Assembly: GCA_001602865.1 (NCBI GenBank)
Contig: LUZF01000007.1
Coordinates: 1 to 59,088 of the forward strand
Source: Bacteroidales bacterium Bact_14
GTDB lineage: Bacteria > Bacteroidota > Bacteroidia > Bacteroidales > UBA932
Direction: 5' to 3'
DNA: 59,088 bases
The notes beneath the pieces were generated by a model. It worked only from the letters and a program-made list of their open reading frames with translations. It had not been told where the DNA came from and ran no database searches. The first letter of the stretch is position 1. Each line of letters starts with the position of its first letter. This document shows, piece by piece, positions 9,794 through 20,500 of this stretch. The position numbers were made by a program, and so were the translations under genes.

Positions 9794-11143
9794 TTGCGGA
9801 AAGCACAAATCAAATCTTCGGTCGTTGCAGGACTGCTGGCAGGGATGCTGCTGGCAGGGAGCTGTGCGCGGGTGAAGTATGAGACCCGCGCGGAGCTCCC
9901 GGAGATTTTTCCGGACTATGTCGGCGTGACGGTCCCGGAGGGGATGGCGCCCCTGACTTTCCGGATGAAAGACGGGCGAAAACTGTCTTATGCCGTTGAA
10001 CGGAAGGGAGATACGCTGTTCTACCGGGTCAGGGCGCGGGAGCGGGGGAGTCGCCGCGGGACGGAATATGCGCCGTTCCCGGTCTATGTCTCCCGGGACG
10101 CCATCGATCCCTTCATCGCCTACCGGCTGATCGAGCCCGGCTACCAGAGCTGGAGCGATATGGGCATCTATGCCCGGGAGCTGGCCTCCTACCGCGAAAA
10201 GACCGTGGTCTCCAGCAAAGACATCGGCGGAGGATGCGTCAACTGCCATCAGTTTCCGGGCGGAGACCCGTCCCGGATGATGCTCCACGTCCGCGGGACG
10301 GGCGGCGGAACCGTCTTCCGCGACGGGGAGGACCTCCACCTCCTGAATCTGGCGACCGTGGGCCCGCAGCGGCAGGGAACTTATCCCGCCTGGCACCCTT
10401 CCGGCCGCTGGATCGCCTTCTCCTCCAATTCCACGCAGCAGAGCTTCCCGCTGACGGGGAGCCAGCAGGTGGAAGTCTATGACCACTTCTCGGACATCAT
10501 CCTCTTCGATACGCAGACGGAATCCGTCTCCACGTATGAGCCGATGTTCGGCGACGCGGCGATGGAGACATTCCCGGCCTGGTCGCCGGACGGCGGGACG
10601 CTGTACTACTGCAGCGCGCCGCAGGTGGAGGATGTCGCCGGGAACCGCGCGGACATCCGTTATGCCCTGAAGGCCGTCCGTTTCACGGCCGGGGCCTTCA
10701 CCGGCGAACCGCAGACGCTGCTGGAAAGCGACACGCTCTCGGTCTCCTTCCCGCGCGTAAGCGGGAAATGGCTGCTCTTCACCGGTTCCGCGTACGGGAC
10801 CTTCCCGATCTGGCACCGGGAGGCGGACCTGTACCTGATGGACCTGGAGGCGGGTGCCGTGCGCCGCGTGGATGAACTCAACAGCGCGGACACGGAGAGC
10901 TACCATTCCTGGTCCTCCGGCGGCCGCTGGATCGTCTTCTCCAGCCGCCGCATCGACGGCCGCTTCACCCGCCTGTACCTGTCGCACTTCGACGGGGAAG
11001 GCCATTTTTCGAAACCGTTCCTTCTCCCGCAGAAGGATCCATCCCACAATACCCTCCGGCTCAAGTCCTACAATGTGCCCGAGTTCGTCAAGGGCGATCC
11101 TGGGACGTGGTCCAAACCGATTTCCAGCCTCTTTGCCCGATGA
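9794..11143 (+). CDS. Lipoprotein with TolB/PD40-type beta-propeller repeats and a CxxCH heme-c motif; TTG start
   Basis: Lipobox MLLAGSC; GGGCVNCHQFPGGDPSRM; repeats such as YPAWHPSGRWIAFSS and FPAWSPDGGTLYYCS. In-frame stop at 9770 and no upstream ATG. Confidence 0.82.
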   Translation: MRKAQIKSSVVAGLLAGMLLAGSCARVKYETRAELPEIFPDYVGVTVPEGMAPLTFRMKDGRKLSYAVERKGDTLFYRVRARERGSRRGTEYAPFPVYVSRDAIDPFIAYRLIEPGYQSWSDMGIYARELASYREKTVVSSKDIGGGCVNCHQFPGGDPSRMMLHVRGTGGGTVFRDGEDLHLLNLATVGPQRQGTYPAWHPSGRWIAFSSNSTQQSFPLTGSQQVEVYDHFSDIILFDTQTESVSTYEPMFGDAAMETFPAWSPDGGTLYYCSAPQVEDVAGNRADIRYALKAVRFTAGAFTGEPQTLLESDTLSVSFPRVSGKWLLFTGSAYGTFPIWHREADLYLMDLEAGAVRRVDELNSADTESYHSWSSGGRWIVFSSRRIDGRFTRLYLSHFDGEGHFSKPFLLPQKDPSHNTLRLKSYNVPEFVKGDPGTWSKPISSLFAR

Positions 11144-12390
11144 AACGATTCCTGCCGCCCGTGATTCTCTTCCTCGGAGTGTTTCTCGTCACGCTGCTGG
11201 CGCAGAAATACACGTTCGTGGCCCAAGAGCAGAACGGGCTGTTCCTGCTCTCGCGGGATTACTTCGCCGGGCGTTTCGCTTCCCCGCTGCCGGTGTCCGG
11301 CATCCTCGGGGATTTTCTGGCGCAGTTCTTCCGTTTTTCCTTCTATGCGCAGGCGATTGTCGCAGCCGGGGTGACGCTGGCCTTCCTGCTGCTGCAGGGG
11401 GTGTTCCGGCGGTTGCGGGTGCGCTGGGCGTGGGTCCCGATGGTGCCGGCCGTGGCGCTGTGGATCGTCGTGGCTTTCGGGCATACGCCGCAGCGGGGCG
11501 TGTTCCTGATCTTGGTCTGCGCCGGCTTGTGGCTGCTCTCGCGCCTCTTGCCGTCGCCGGAGAAGGGGAAATGCGGATGGGTGGATGTTGCGCTCTGCGC
11601 GCTGCTGGTCGCGGCCGGGGCGGGGGTGATTGCCCTCCATCCGTCGCTCCGCAGGCGGGAGATTGTTGCCGGGACGCAGTATGCCGTGACCCTGGGGAAC
11701 TGGGACCGTGTGCTCGCCGTCGCGACGCCGGAGCGCTGCGCTGCGGACGAGACGCTGACGCCCCTCGCGCTCCTCGCGCTCGGGGAGAAGGGAATGCTCG
11801 GCGACCGGATTTTCGATTACCCGGTCCGCGGGGAGAATGATTTCGACTGCTGCGACCGGAGCGACGAGGAGAGTGCGTTCTTCCGGACTTTCCTGGATGA
11901 GCGGCTCGGCAGCTACAACGAGGCCGTCCACGCGCTCTACCAGCTGGCCGCGACCCAGGAGCACGGGATGAGCTTCCTCGTGCTGCGGCAGCTGCTGATC
12001 GATTATTACCGCCTGGGGGATTACGCGCTGGCGGAGAAATACTGCGCCGTGCTGTCCCGCAGCCTGTGCCACGGCCAGTTCGTCCGGCGCTTCCGCCGGG
12101 AGATGGCCGCCGGGAAGGCCCGGACGCCGGATACTCCCGCCGCCCGGGGCGTCGCGCCGCTCGCTTCGCGCGACCCGCTCCACCACCTGTACCTGCTGGA
12201 GGCCGCCGGCATCCATTCGCCCGCAGCGGTCGACCGGATGCTATGCACGCTGCTCCTCCGGGGGGAGACGGAGGCTTTCCGGACCCTTTTCGATTCCGTC
12301 CACAAGGCGGGCGCTCCCGTCCCGCGCTATTATCAAAACCCGCGAAGCAACCTTTCAGCCACTTCGCGGGAACCATACATTAAAAACTAA
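11140..12390 (+). CDS. DUF6057-like multi-TM membrane protein
   Basis: N-terminal hydrophobic helices and a soluble C-terminal domain; start overlaps the preceding gene end. Confidence 0.55.
   Translation: MKRFLPPVILFLGVFLVTLLAQKYTFVAQEQNGLFLLSRDYFAGRFASPLPVSGILGDFLAQFFRFSFYAQAIVAAGVTLAFLLLQGVFRRLRVRWAWVPMVPAVALWIVVAFGHTPQRGVFLILVCAGLWLLSRLLPSPEKGKCGWVDVALCALLVAAGAGVIALHPSLRRREIVAGTQYAVTLGNWDRVLAVATPERCAADETLTPLALLALGEKGMLGDRIFDYPVRGENDFDCCDRSDEESAFFRTFLDERLGSYNEAVHALYQLAATQEHGMSFLVLRQLLIDYYRLGDYALAEKYCAVLSRSLCHGQFVRRFRREMAAGKARTPDTPAARGVAPLASRDPLHHLYLLEAAGIHSPAAVDRMLCTLLLRGETEAFRTLFDSVHKAGAPVPRYYQNPRSNLSATSREPYIKN
12339..12370. repeat. Inverted repeat inside the 3' coding end of the DUF6057-like gene
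   Basis: CCCGCGAAG (12339-12347) and CTTCGCGGG (12362-12370), perfect 9-bp arms, 14-nt loop. Confidence 0.75.
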
Positions 12391-12405
12391 CCAGAGAGAA
12401 CTCTA

Positions 12406-14169
12406 TTATTCGTATCCGTCGTTCTGGGTACACAGCGGGTTGGCTGTGAGCTCGGAAGTAGGAATCGGATAGCGGAGGTGGATCGGGTTCCAATCCCAGT
12501 CACGCGCCTGGACGGGAATCATATTCGCTCGCTCAGCTTCGGAAGCCTTGTCCCACGGCTCGTTCTTGTCCGCACCGCTCGGGACATAGTACTTCTTGGT
12601 CGCGGTGTTGTAGAAGGTCGCGCCGCCGTTCTTCGGATATTCGCAGTCGAGCCACTCCTGGACGAGATCCATACGGCAGAGGTCGTACCATAGGCTGAAC
12701 TCGTAAGTGAACTCCTTGCGGCGTTCCTGTGTCAGGGCGACGACCCATACGTCGCTCTTGTAGCCCTTGTCCGCCTTGTACTTGGTGTAGACGGTCTTGG
12801 CGTCAGGAACGGTGACCTTCTCGGTGTTCAGCATCGCGGTGGGGAACTTGTAGGTGGACTTGTTGGTCACATTCGGATCGTAGCCGACTTCCAGGTTACC
12901 CCAGGCACGGTTGCGGATCTGGTTGATGATGTCCCAGCCTGCGGCTTCGTCACCGGTACGGAAGCAGCACTCGGCATAGTTGAGCAGCACTTCGGAGTAG
13001 CGGTAGAGCTGGACGGAGAAGGCGTTGTACTTGTTGTTTGTCTTCCACCATTTCGTGCTGTGGTTGTTCGGCGTACCCTTGTCCTGCCAAAAACGCTGGA
13101 AATTGGACTTCTTGCCGATCGGGTCACCCGTGTACGGGTTCACGTCGCCGTAGGTGCCGTGCCAGCAGACGATGTTGTAGGTAAGGCGCTTGTCGCCGGG
13201 CTCGAAGGAGCGGACCAGCTCGTAGGACAGCGCGGAGTCGCCCCAGCCGCCGTACTCGTTCGCCTTGGTCTGCTGCGTGAAATAACGGTAGTCGTCCTTC
13301 ATCTCGTTGCGGTAGGCCTTGTAGCCGCTGTTCATATCCGGGAAGAGCGGGAAGGAAACTTCCCAGATGGTCTCTTCGCTCTGCGGGTTGCCTTCCCAGT
13401 GGAGCATACCGTGGACCGGGTTCAGCTTGCGGCCGCTGTGGTCGATAATGTCCTTGAGCTGGGACTTGGCCGTAGTAAAGTCGCCGATGTACATATTGGC
13501 CTTCGCGGCATAGGCGAGCGCGCCGGCCTTGGTGAAACGTCCGACCATACCGTCGGCCGGCCACCAGTCGAGGTATTTGGCTGCGTATTCGAAGTCCTCC
13601 TTGATGGTCTTCCAGGCCTCCTCGTCGGAATCCGGACGCGCCTTCTCCGGAGAGTTGGCATAGGTCTCGCCGGTCATCAGCATCGGCACGCGGCTGAAGT
13701 TGATGGTCAGGTAATAATAGGCGGCGGCACGCAGGCACCGGGCTTCGGATTCATAGATCACGCGGGTTGCCGCGGGAACCACGTCGTCGCTGACGTTCTC
13801 CAGGTCCGCGAGATACAGGTTCGCGCGGGAAACCATCTGGTAGGAATAGCGCCAGGCCCGCTCGAAGAATTCGGACTTGGATTCGACGCCCCAGGAGTGG
13901 GTGGACATTTCCGCGTCCCAGCCATCCGCCTGCAGGTCGAGGGTCGGCAGGTTCGCGAGGGCCGGATGCGGCTTTACGTAGAAGTTGCTGGGTTCATACA
14001 GGATGCTGTATACACCCGTAAGCCCTCTGAAGACATTGTCTGCATCTTCATACACGCCGTCCGGGTTGACGACGCTGTAGTAATCGACGTTGAGGAAATC
14101 GTCGCTGCAGGATACGGTCAGGGCGGTCGCACCCAGGACGATCATTGCATATAATAGGATCTTTTTCAT
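12406..14169 (-). CDS. SusD/RagB family outer-membrane lipoprotein
   Basis: Lipobox ALTVSC; SusD features (ARCLRAAAYYYLTINFSRVPML, C-terminal YPIPTSELTANPLCTQNDGYE). Confidence 0.96.
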   Translation of the reverse strand: MKKILLYAMIVLGATALTVSCSDDFLNVDYYSVVNPDGVYEDADNVFRGLTGVYSILYEPSNFYVKPHPALANLPTLDLQADGWDAEMSTHSWGVESKSEFFERAWRYSYQMVSRANLYLADLENVSDDVVPAATRVIYESEARCLRAAAYYYLTINFSRVPMLMTGETYANSPEKARPDSDEEAWKTIKEDFEYAAKYLDWWPADGMVGRFTKAGALAYAAKANMYIGDFTTAKSQLKDIIDHSGRKLNPVHGMLHWEGNPQSEETIWEVSFPLFPDMNSGYKAYRNEMKDDYRYFTQQTKANEYGGWGDSALSYELVRSFEPGDKRLTYNIVCWHGTYGDVNPYTGDPIGKKSNFQRFWQDKGTPNNHSTKWWKTNNKYNAFSVQLYRYSEVLLNYAECCFRTGDEAAGWDIINQIRNRAWGNLEVGYDPNVTNKSTYKFPTAMLNTEKVTVPDAKTVYTKYKADKGYKSDVWVVALTQERRKEFTYEFSLWYDLCRMDLVQEWLDCEYPKNGGATFYNTATKKYYVPSGADKNEPWDKASEAERANMIPVQARDWDWNPIHLRYPIPTSELTANPLCTQNDGYE

Positions 14170-14188
14170 ACTTCAGTGCGTTTTTACG

Positions 14189-17100
14189 TTAGAAGCCAAG
14201 CTGGATACCGAGCATATAGGTGCGCGGGAAAGGATAACGGCCGTCGTCGTAACCCGTCGTAATCACGCTTGCGGAAACCTCCGGATCGCCGTACTTGTTG
14301 TACGGGGACAGGGTGAGGAGGTTCTGGATGCTCAGGGAGACGCGCAGGCTGCGGAAGGTATCGCCGAGCGAACGGGTGTTGAAGTTGTAGCCCAACTGGA
14401 AGTTGGAGACCTTCAGGTAGCTGGCCTTCTCGACGTAGAAGTCGGAGACGCGCATGTTGCTGCCGGCGTCGGTACGGGTCAGGCGCGGATAGGTGCCGTT
14501 CGGGTTGGACGGGCTCCACGCGTTCTTCGCGACATCCGCGAGCATATTGTAGTAACCGTTATGCTCGCTGCGGATGGAGATCAGGGAGCACTTGGCCCAG
14601 GACAGGAGGGTCTGGCCGAGGGCGCCGTACATATAGACGGAAGCGTCCCAGTTCCGGAAGCTTGCGGAGAGGTTCAGACCGTAGTTCAGGTCCGGGAAAC
14701 CGTTGCCCAGGTAGGTCTTGTCTTCGGTCGTGATATGTCCGTCTCCGTTCAGGTCCTTGTAGAGGAAGTCGCCGGGGGCGGTGCCCGCATAATCATAATA
14801 GGAGCCCTGGCCATAGAGTTCGACGGCCTTCGCGTTGAGGGCGTCGATTTCGGCCTGGCTGGTGATGATGTGGTCCACGACATAGCCCTGGTAGGTACCG
14901 AGCGCGAGGTCGTTGTAGGAAACCTGGCAGTCTTCCCAGCCGGAACCCTTCGGGCCGGAGACGGTCGTACCGGCGCCGATATCGACAGCCCTGTTCTTGT
15001 TGGTGGATGCGGTCGCGGTCGCGGAGAAGAACCAGTCACGGCTGAACTGCTTCTTGTAACCGAGGGCGAATTCGAAACCGGAGTTGCGGATGGAACCGAA
15101 GTTCGTCGTAATCTTATCAAAACCGGCGGAAGGACGGATGGTCTTCTCGAGGATCAGGTCCCGGGTATCGCGGATGTAGTAATCGACGCTGAAGGTCAAG
15201 GCGTTGCGCAGGAATGCGAGGTCGAGACCGACGTTGGTCTGGACGGAGGTTTCCCAGTGGAGACCCGTGTCGATTTCGCTGGTCTGGATGAGACCGACGA
15301 GGCGGTTCATATCACCGTTGGTGCCGAAGTAGTCGAAGGAAACGCCTGCGGAGAGCCGGGGAACGGAGGCAAGCGCGTCAACATTGCTGTTACCGGTGGT
15401 ACCCCAGCCGGCGCGGAGTTTCAGGACGTCGAATACGCCCAGGTCCTTGATGAATTCTTCGCGGCCGATGTTCCAGGCGGCGGAGAAGGACGGGAAGGTA
15501 CCCCAGCGCTTCTGCTTACCGAAGTTGGAGGAACCGTCGCGGCGGATTGTCGCGGTCAGCATATAACGGCTGTCATAGGCGTAATTGAGACGCGCGAAGT
15601 AGGAGGCGTTGCGGGACTGGACTTTCGGACCGCCGGAACCCTTGTCGTAAGCGGTAGGATCCTTGGAGAAGAAGCCGCGCAGGAAGTCGTAGGTCAGGTA
15701 CGAAGTCTCGGAACCGTTCGAGGAAGCGTGGTAGATGCCCGCGGACTGACCGGCCATCAGCGTGATGTGGTGCTTGAAGAATTCGCGGTCCCAGGTCAGG
15801 TAGTTCTCCGCGCTGACGCTGGTGCTGGCGGAACCGCTCGTCCTGAAGGAGTCCATGGGCGTGTTCTTGTTCTGGTCCCACTCATAGTAGGTACCGAACC
15901 AGACCGGCGTATAGTTCCAGCTGTTGGAACCGGAGAAGTCGTACTTGAGGTTGGTGCGGAAAGTGAGGCCCTTCGCGAGGGTCACTTCGGCCCAGAAGGA
16001 ATTGCGGATGGAACCGTTGTCGTTGTCCCAGTCCTTCTTGTAGGTGGTCTTGTACTGCTCCGCATACGGGTTGGAGGCGTACATACCGGCCGAGCTTTCC
16101 ACGTCCGCGTCGAACATGAAGTGGCCGTAGGTGCCGTCCGGGTAGACGACAGGGACGTTGTTGAGCGTGCCCGTCGCGCGGTCGACATAGTCCATCGTCG
16201 GGACGATGCGGGCATAGTCGAGCATATTGCCGCCGCTCTTGCCCTTGGAGGTGTTGAAGTTCATCGAGAGACCCGCCTTGAGCCACTTCGTGATGTTGAA
16301 GTCGGAGTTGAGGCGGATGAAGAGGCGTTTCTGCCAGGTGTTCACGACGATACCCTTGTTGTCCAGGTAGCCGATGGACAGGCTCGTGCGGGCGGAGTCG
16401 GAACCGCCGGAGATGGCGATGTTGTACTGCTGGCGGAAGGAAGGCTGGGTCATCACGTCCTGCCAGTCGATCTCGTTGAGCCGGCTGTCATACGTGCCGT
16501 CGAACGCCGGGAAAGGCATACGGCCGTCGGCGTTGAGGGACTCGCGGTAAGCGGCCAGCCAGTCGGTCAGGTTCGCCACGTCCATTCTGCGGGCGTAGGA
16601 GGAGATACCGAAATTGGAGGTGAAGTCCACGCGCGTCTTGCCCGCGGCGCCCTTGCGGGTCGTCACGAGGATGACGCCGTTCGCACCGTTGGAACCGTAG
16701 ATCGCGGTCGCGGAAGCGTCCTTGAGGATTTCGATGCTGAGCACTTCCTGCGGGTCGAGCCAGGTGAGGTTCGAGGAGGTACCGTGATCGACGCCGTCCA
16801 CGATCCAGAGCGGATTCGTGTCGCCGTTCACGGTCGCGACGCCGCGGATGCGGATGTTATATCCGCCGGTCGGGTCGCCGCTGGACTGGGTGATGACGAC
16901 GCCGGCCGCCGCGCCCTGGAGACCCTGGGCGATGGTAAGCGGCGCGCGCTTCATCATAGACTCGGAGTCCACCGAGGCGACCGAACCGGTCACGTCGCTC
17001 TTTTTCTGGACGCCGTAACCGATCACCACGGTTTCTTCCAGTAGTTCCGCGTCCTCCTGCAGGAGGATGTCGAATACCGTCCGGGTCCCGATGGTGATTT

Positions 17101-17332
17101 CCTGGTCCTTGTAACCGATGGAAGTAATCACGAGCGTGGCGCCCGGGCGAACCGTCAGGGCAAAGGAGCCGTCAGGTCCGGTCATCGTGCCGTTGGTCGT
17201 CCCCTTCTCAAGGATGCTGACGCCGACGGCAGGTCCCTGGTTGTCCTTGACGACACCGCTGACCCGCGTCTGCGCGAAGAGCGAGATGCCCAGCGACAGA
17301 AACAGAAGCACAGTAAATAGTTTACTTTTCAT
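14189..17332 (-). CDS. SusC/RagA family TonB-dependent receptor
   Basis: CarboxypepD_reg-like N-terminus (RVSGVVKDNQGPAVGVSILEKGTTNGTMTGPDGSF), VVIGYGVQKKSDVTGSV box, plug and C-terminal barrel. Confidence 0.97.
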   Translation of the reverse strand: MKSKLFTVLLFLSLGISLFAQTRVSGVVKDNQGPAVGVSILEKGTTNGTMTGPDGSFALTVRPGATLVITSIGYKDQEITIGTRTVFDILLQEDAELLEETVVIGYGVQKKSDVTGSVASVDSESMMKRAPLTIAQGLQGAAAGVVITQSSGDPTGGYNIRIRGVATVNGDTNPLWIVDGVDHGTSSNLTWLDPQEVLSIEILKDASATAIYGSNGANGVILVTTRKGAAGKTRVDFTSNFGISSYARRMDVANLTDWLAAYRESLNADGRMPFPAFDGTYDSRLNEIDWQDVMTQPSFRQQYNIAISGGSDSARTSLSIGYLDNKGIVVNTWQKRLFIRLNSDFNITKWLKAGLSMNFNTSKGKSGGNMLDYARIVPTMDYVDRATGTLNNVPVVYPDGTYGHFMFDADVESSAGMYASNPYAEQYKTTYKKDWDNDNGSIRNSFWAEVTLAKGLTFRTNLKYDFSGSNSWNYTPVWFGTYYEWDQNKNTPMDSFRTSGSASTSVSAENYLTWDREFFKHHITLMAGQSAGIYHASSNGSETSYLTYDFLRGFFSKDPTAYDKGSGGPKVQSRNASYFARLNYAYDSRYMLTATIRRDGSSNFGKQKRWGTFPSFSAAWNIGREEFIKDLGVFDVLKLRAGWGTTGNSNVDALASVPRLSAGVSFDYFGTNGDMNRLVGLIQTSEIDTGLHWETSVQTNVGLDLAFLRNALTFSVDYYIRDTRDLILEKTIRPSAGFDKITTNFGSIRNSGFEFALGYKKQFSRDWFFSATATASTNKNRAVDIGAGTTVSGPKGSGWEDCQVSYNDLALGTYQGYVVDHIITSQAEIDALNAKAVELYGQGSYYDYAGTAPGDFLYKDLNGDGHITTEDKTYLGNGFPDLNYGLNLSASFRNWDASVYMYGALGQTLLSWAKCSLISIRSEHNGYYNMLADVAKNAWSPSNPNGTYPRLTRTDAGSNMRVSDFYVEKASYLKVSNFQLGYNFNTRSLGDTFRSLRVSLSIQNLLTLSPYNKYGDPEVSASVITTGYDDGRYPFPRTYMLGIQLGF

Positions 17333-17465
17333 ACTGTTGTGATTTGATGGTTAGATAAAGATTATGATGTTGAACTATGATTTCCGTCCCGTATCGTAAT
17401 TTTACGCAGAATCCGGCGGCTCTTCGTTCCATTATCGCCCGTTTTCTACCTTGTTCGTAACGTTC

Positions 17466-17513
17466 GCCCATTTGGGCACCTTTTAGAGCGTTTTGGGATA
17501 AAAACGCCTAAAA
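17466..17513. promoter_or_regulatory. Two adjacent palindromes in the divergent susC/regulator intergenic region
   Basis: GCCCATTTGGGC (17466-17477) and TTTTAGAGCGTTTTgggatAAAAACGCCTAAAA (17481-17513). Confidence 0.5.
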
Positions 17514-17568
17514 TCGCGAACATACTATTCTTATTTTTGTACAAACGGGAATAAGACCTGACGATGCC

Positions 17569-20500
17569 ATGACTTTCCTGAGCCTGATACTGAGTGCAAT
17601 CCTTGCCATAGGTGCCGGCAGCGGCGCCTCGATGCAACATTTCAATACCCTCGGAGTCAAAAACGGACTGTCCGACAATTATGTCAGGGACATCGAGCAG
17701 GGCAGCGACGGCTATATGTGGTTCGCGACGCTCGACGGCCTCAACCGCTACAACGGCTACAGCTTCACCAAATACTCCCTCCTGGATCTCGGCTTCAGCC
17801 ACGACGTCTTCGGATATGTCAAGGAGGACGGTGGCGGGACACTGTGGGTCAAGACCTCGGAAGGGGATATCTTCTTTTATGCGCGTGCTGAAAACAGACT
17901 CGATCCGGACATCGCGGCGCCGCTTGCGGGAATCGGCATCACGCGCGAGGACATCGTCGACCTTTTCGTCGATGAGGAAAAGAACCTGTGGGTCCAGTCC
18001 GGCGACAGCCTGTACACCTATTATTATCAGGCGCAGCGGCTGGAATCCTGTCTCCTGCCGGAGCGTTGCAGCGCCGTTTCCACCACAGGTGCCAGTTCCT
18101 ATGTGCTCCTGGCCGGCGGCGATGTCTGGGCCGTCCGTCCGGAGCGGAAATGCATTCTCACCGGAGACGCGGAAACGCCGCCGGACGGAATCCGGGGCGA
18201 CCTCCAGGGAAGGCTCTGGGCCTATGGCCACAGCCTGTCCTTCTATGACGCATCCACGGGAAGCCGGCGGGACTTCGAGTTGCAGAAGTATCTGCCGGAA
18301 GGGGATTATATCCGGACGATGGCGGTCGTAGGGGAGGACCTATGGTTCGGAACAGACCGGAGCGGCATCTATATCCTGGATGGGAATCTCTCCCTGAAAC
18401 CTCCCATCCGTTATGAGCCGGACCAGGAATCCACGCTGCCGGGCAACCATATCAACTGCATTCTCTACCGGAACGGAATTATCTGGATCGGCGTCGGTCA
18501 GATGGGCGTCGCCTACTCGGAAGAGAAAATGCTGGATATCCGGCGCTTCAGGACCGACGTTTCCGAAAACATCGGAACCATTGCCGAAGATGCCCGGGGC
18601 CGGCTCATCGTCGGATACGACGGCCGCGGACTGATGGAAATGCAGCCCGGGGACGGCCGCCTGGCCGGCACCCGCCTGTCTGCCGACGGCCTGAACATCG
18701 TCGATTCCTGGGCGGACAAAAACGGGCTCCTGTATTTCTGTACCTACGGCAACGGCATCTTCTGCCTGGACGAAAGCGTCCACAGGCCGGCGGGCACAAG
18801 CCGCGCGTTCCGAAGGCTCACGGACAAGAGTTATGTCATCCGCGGAGACCGTGCCGGAAGGCTGTGGGTCGGGACCTACCACGACGGCATCGTCCGCATG
18901 GATCCGGACGGAACCCTGGAACAATACGACACGGACAATTCCGACCTGCTTTCCAACTCCATCACGGGAATGACGCGTCCTTCCGCCGAAGGGATCATCT
19001 ACGCCTGTACCCGCGGAGACCTGTACGCCATCGCGACGGAGCAGCCCGGCGTCAGGCGGCTGGACAACAGCATCCGCCAGTTCTCCTGCCTGTATCTGGA
19101 CGGACGGGGCATCCTCTGGATCGGCAGTACCGACGGCCTGTATTACATCGACTGGAAACGCGATTCCGAGCCGCAGCGGCTGACCGTCGCGGACGGCCTT
19201 TCCCACAACCACATCCTCGGCATCTGCGAAGACGGCTACGGCAACATCTGGGTCACGACCTACGACGGCTTCAACAATATCTTCGTCCTGGACGATCCGC
19301 TCTCGGACCACATCACGCTCCGCTGCTATCCCTATTTCGACGAGGACGGCATCGGCGAAGGCATGTTCAACCCCAATGCCATCTACTGCACTTCGGACGG
19401 GGATATCCTGATGGGCCTGGGCAGCGACATCATCGCGGTCCGGCCGGAGCTGTATCCGCCAGCCTCGACCACACAGGCCGTCACCATCACCCGCTTGCTG
19501 GTGTCCGGCGTCCCGGTTCCGCCCGCCACCCTGGAAAGCGGGAAACCGGTCAGGCTGAAATTCCACGACAACCTCTGGCTGGAAGTGTCCACGATGGACT
19601 ACCACGGCCATCTGGCCCGTTTCGAATTCCGGACGGACAGCCAGAAGGACTGGATTTTCCTGACAACCAACGTGCTGTATTTCAATGCGATGAAGAGCGG
19701 GAAACACAGCGTGGAGATCCGCCCGGTCGGCAACAGTTCGGGCATTTCCCCCGCCAGGCTCGATTTCCGGGTCGCTCCGCCTTTCTATCGTTCCCCGTTC
19801 GCCATCGTCGCCTATATCCTCCTCCTGGCGGGCGCCCTCCTGTACCTGGTCCATCGCGTCCGGGAGCACAACAGAATGCGCATCGAAGCCGAACGGCAGC
19901 GCGCCAACGAAGCCAAATTCCAATTCTTTACCAACGTCAGCCACGACCTCCGCACGCCGCTGACCCTGATCATCACCCCGCTCCAGCAGCTGATCCACAA
20001 GCACCAGGGGCAGCCGATCGCCGGGAACCTCGAGCAGATCAACCAGACCGCGAAAATGCTCCTCAACGAGATCGACCAGATCCTCGACTTCAAGCAGATC
20101 AACGGGGAACTCTCCTTCAACCCGACCTACGGCAACCTCTCCCGTTTCGTTGAGGAAACCTGCCGGAGCTATGTCTCCATCGTGAAAGAGAATCCGGAAT
20201 CCCTCACCGTTGAGGTCGGTGGGACGCCCGTGATGACCTCATTCGATACGGCGAAGATGAGCCGTATCCTCTACAACCTCGTCGGAAACGCCTTCAAATA
20301 CTGCGGGGACGACTGCAAGGTGACCGTCTCCGTCGCGCAGGAGGACGGCCGCGCGCTCGTCCGGGTGGCGGACAACGGCCCGGGCATCAGCGACAAGGCC
20401 AAGGCGCATATCTTCGAACGCTTCTACCGGGAAGAGAAGAAACCGGCGGTGGGGAACGGCATCGGACTGAACATCGTCCAGGAATTCGTCCGCCTCCACG

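Noticed and set aside
9765-9875. Short uORF starting at ATG 9765 overlapping the TTG start of the heme-motif lipoprotein; considered as a leaderless uORF or frameshift
   Set aside because: The TTG frame gives a clean lipoprotein signal, no sign of sequencing error, and the box is only 3 nt from this ATG; too weak to claim.
14090-17044. 984-aa plus-strand ORF opposite susC/susD
   Set aside because: Antisense artefact; V/G/E/R-rich without domain signature.
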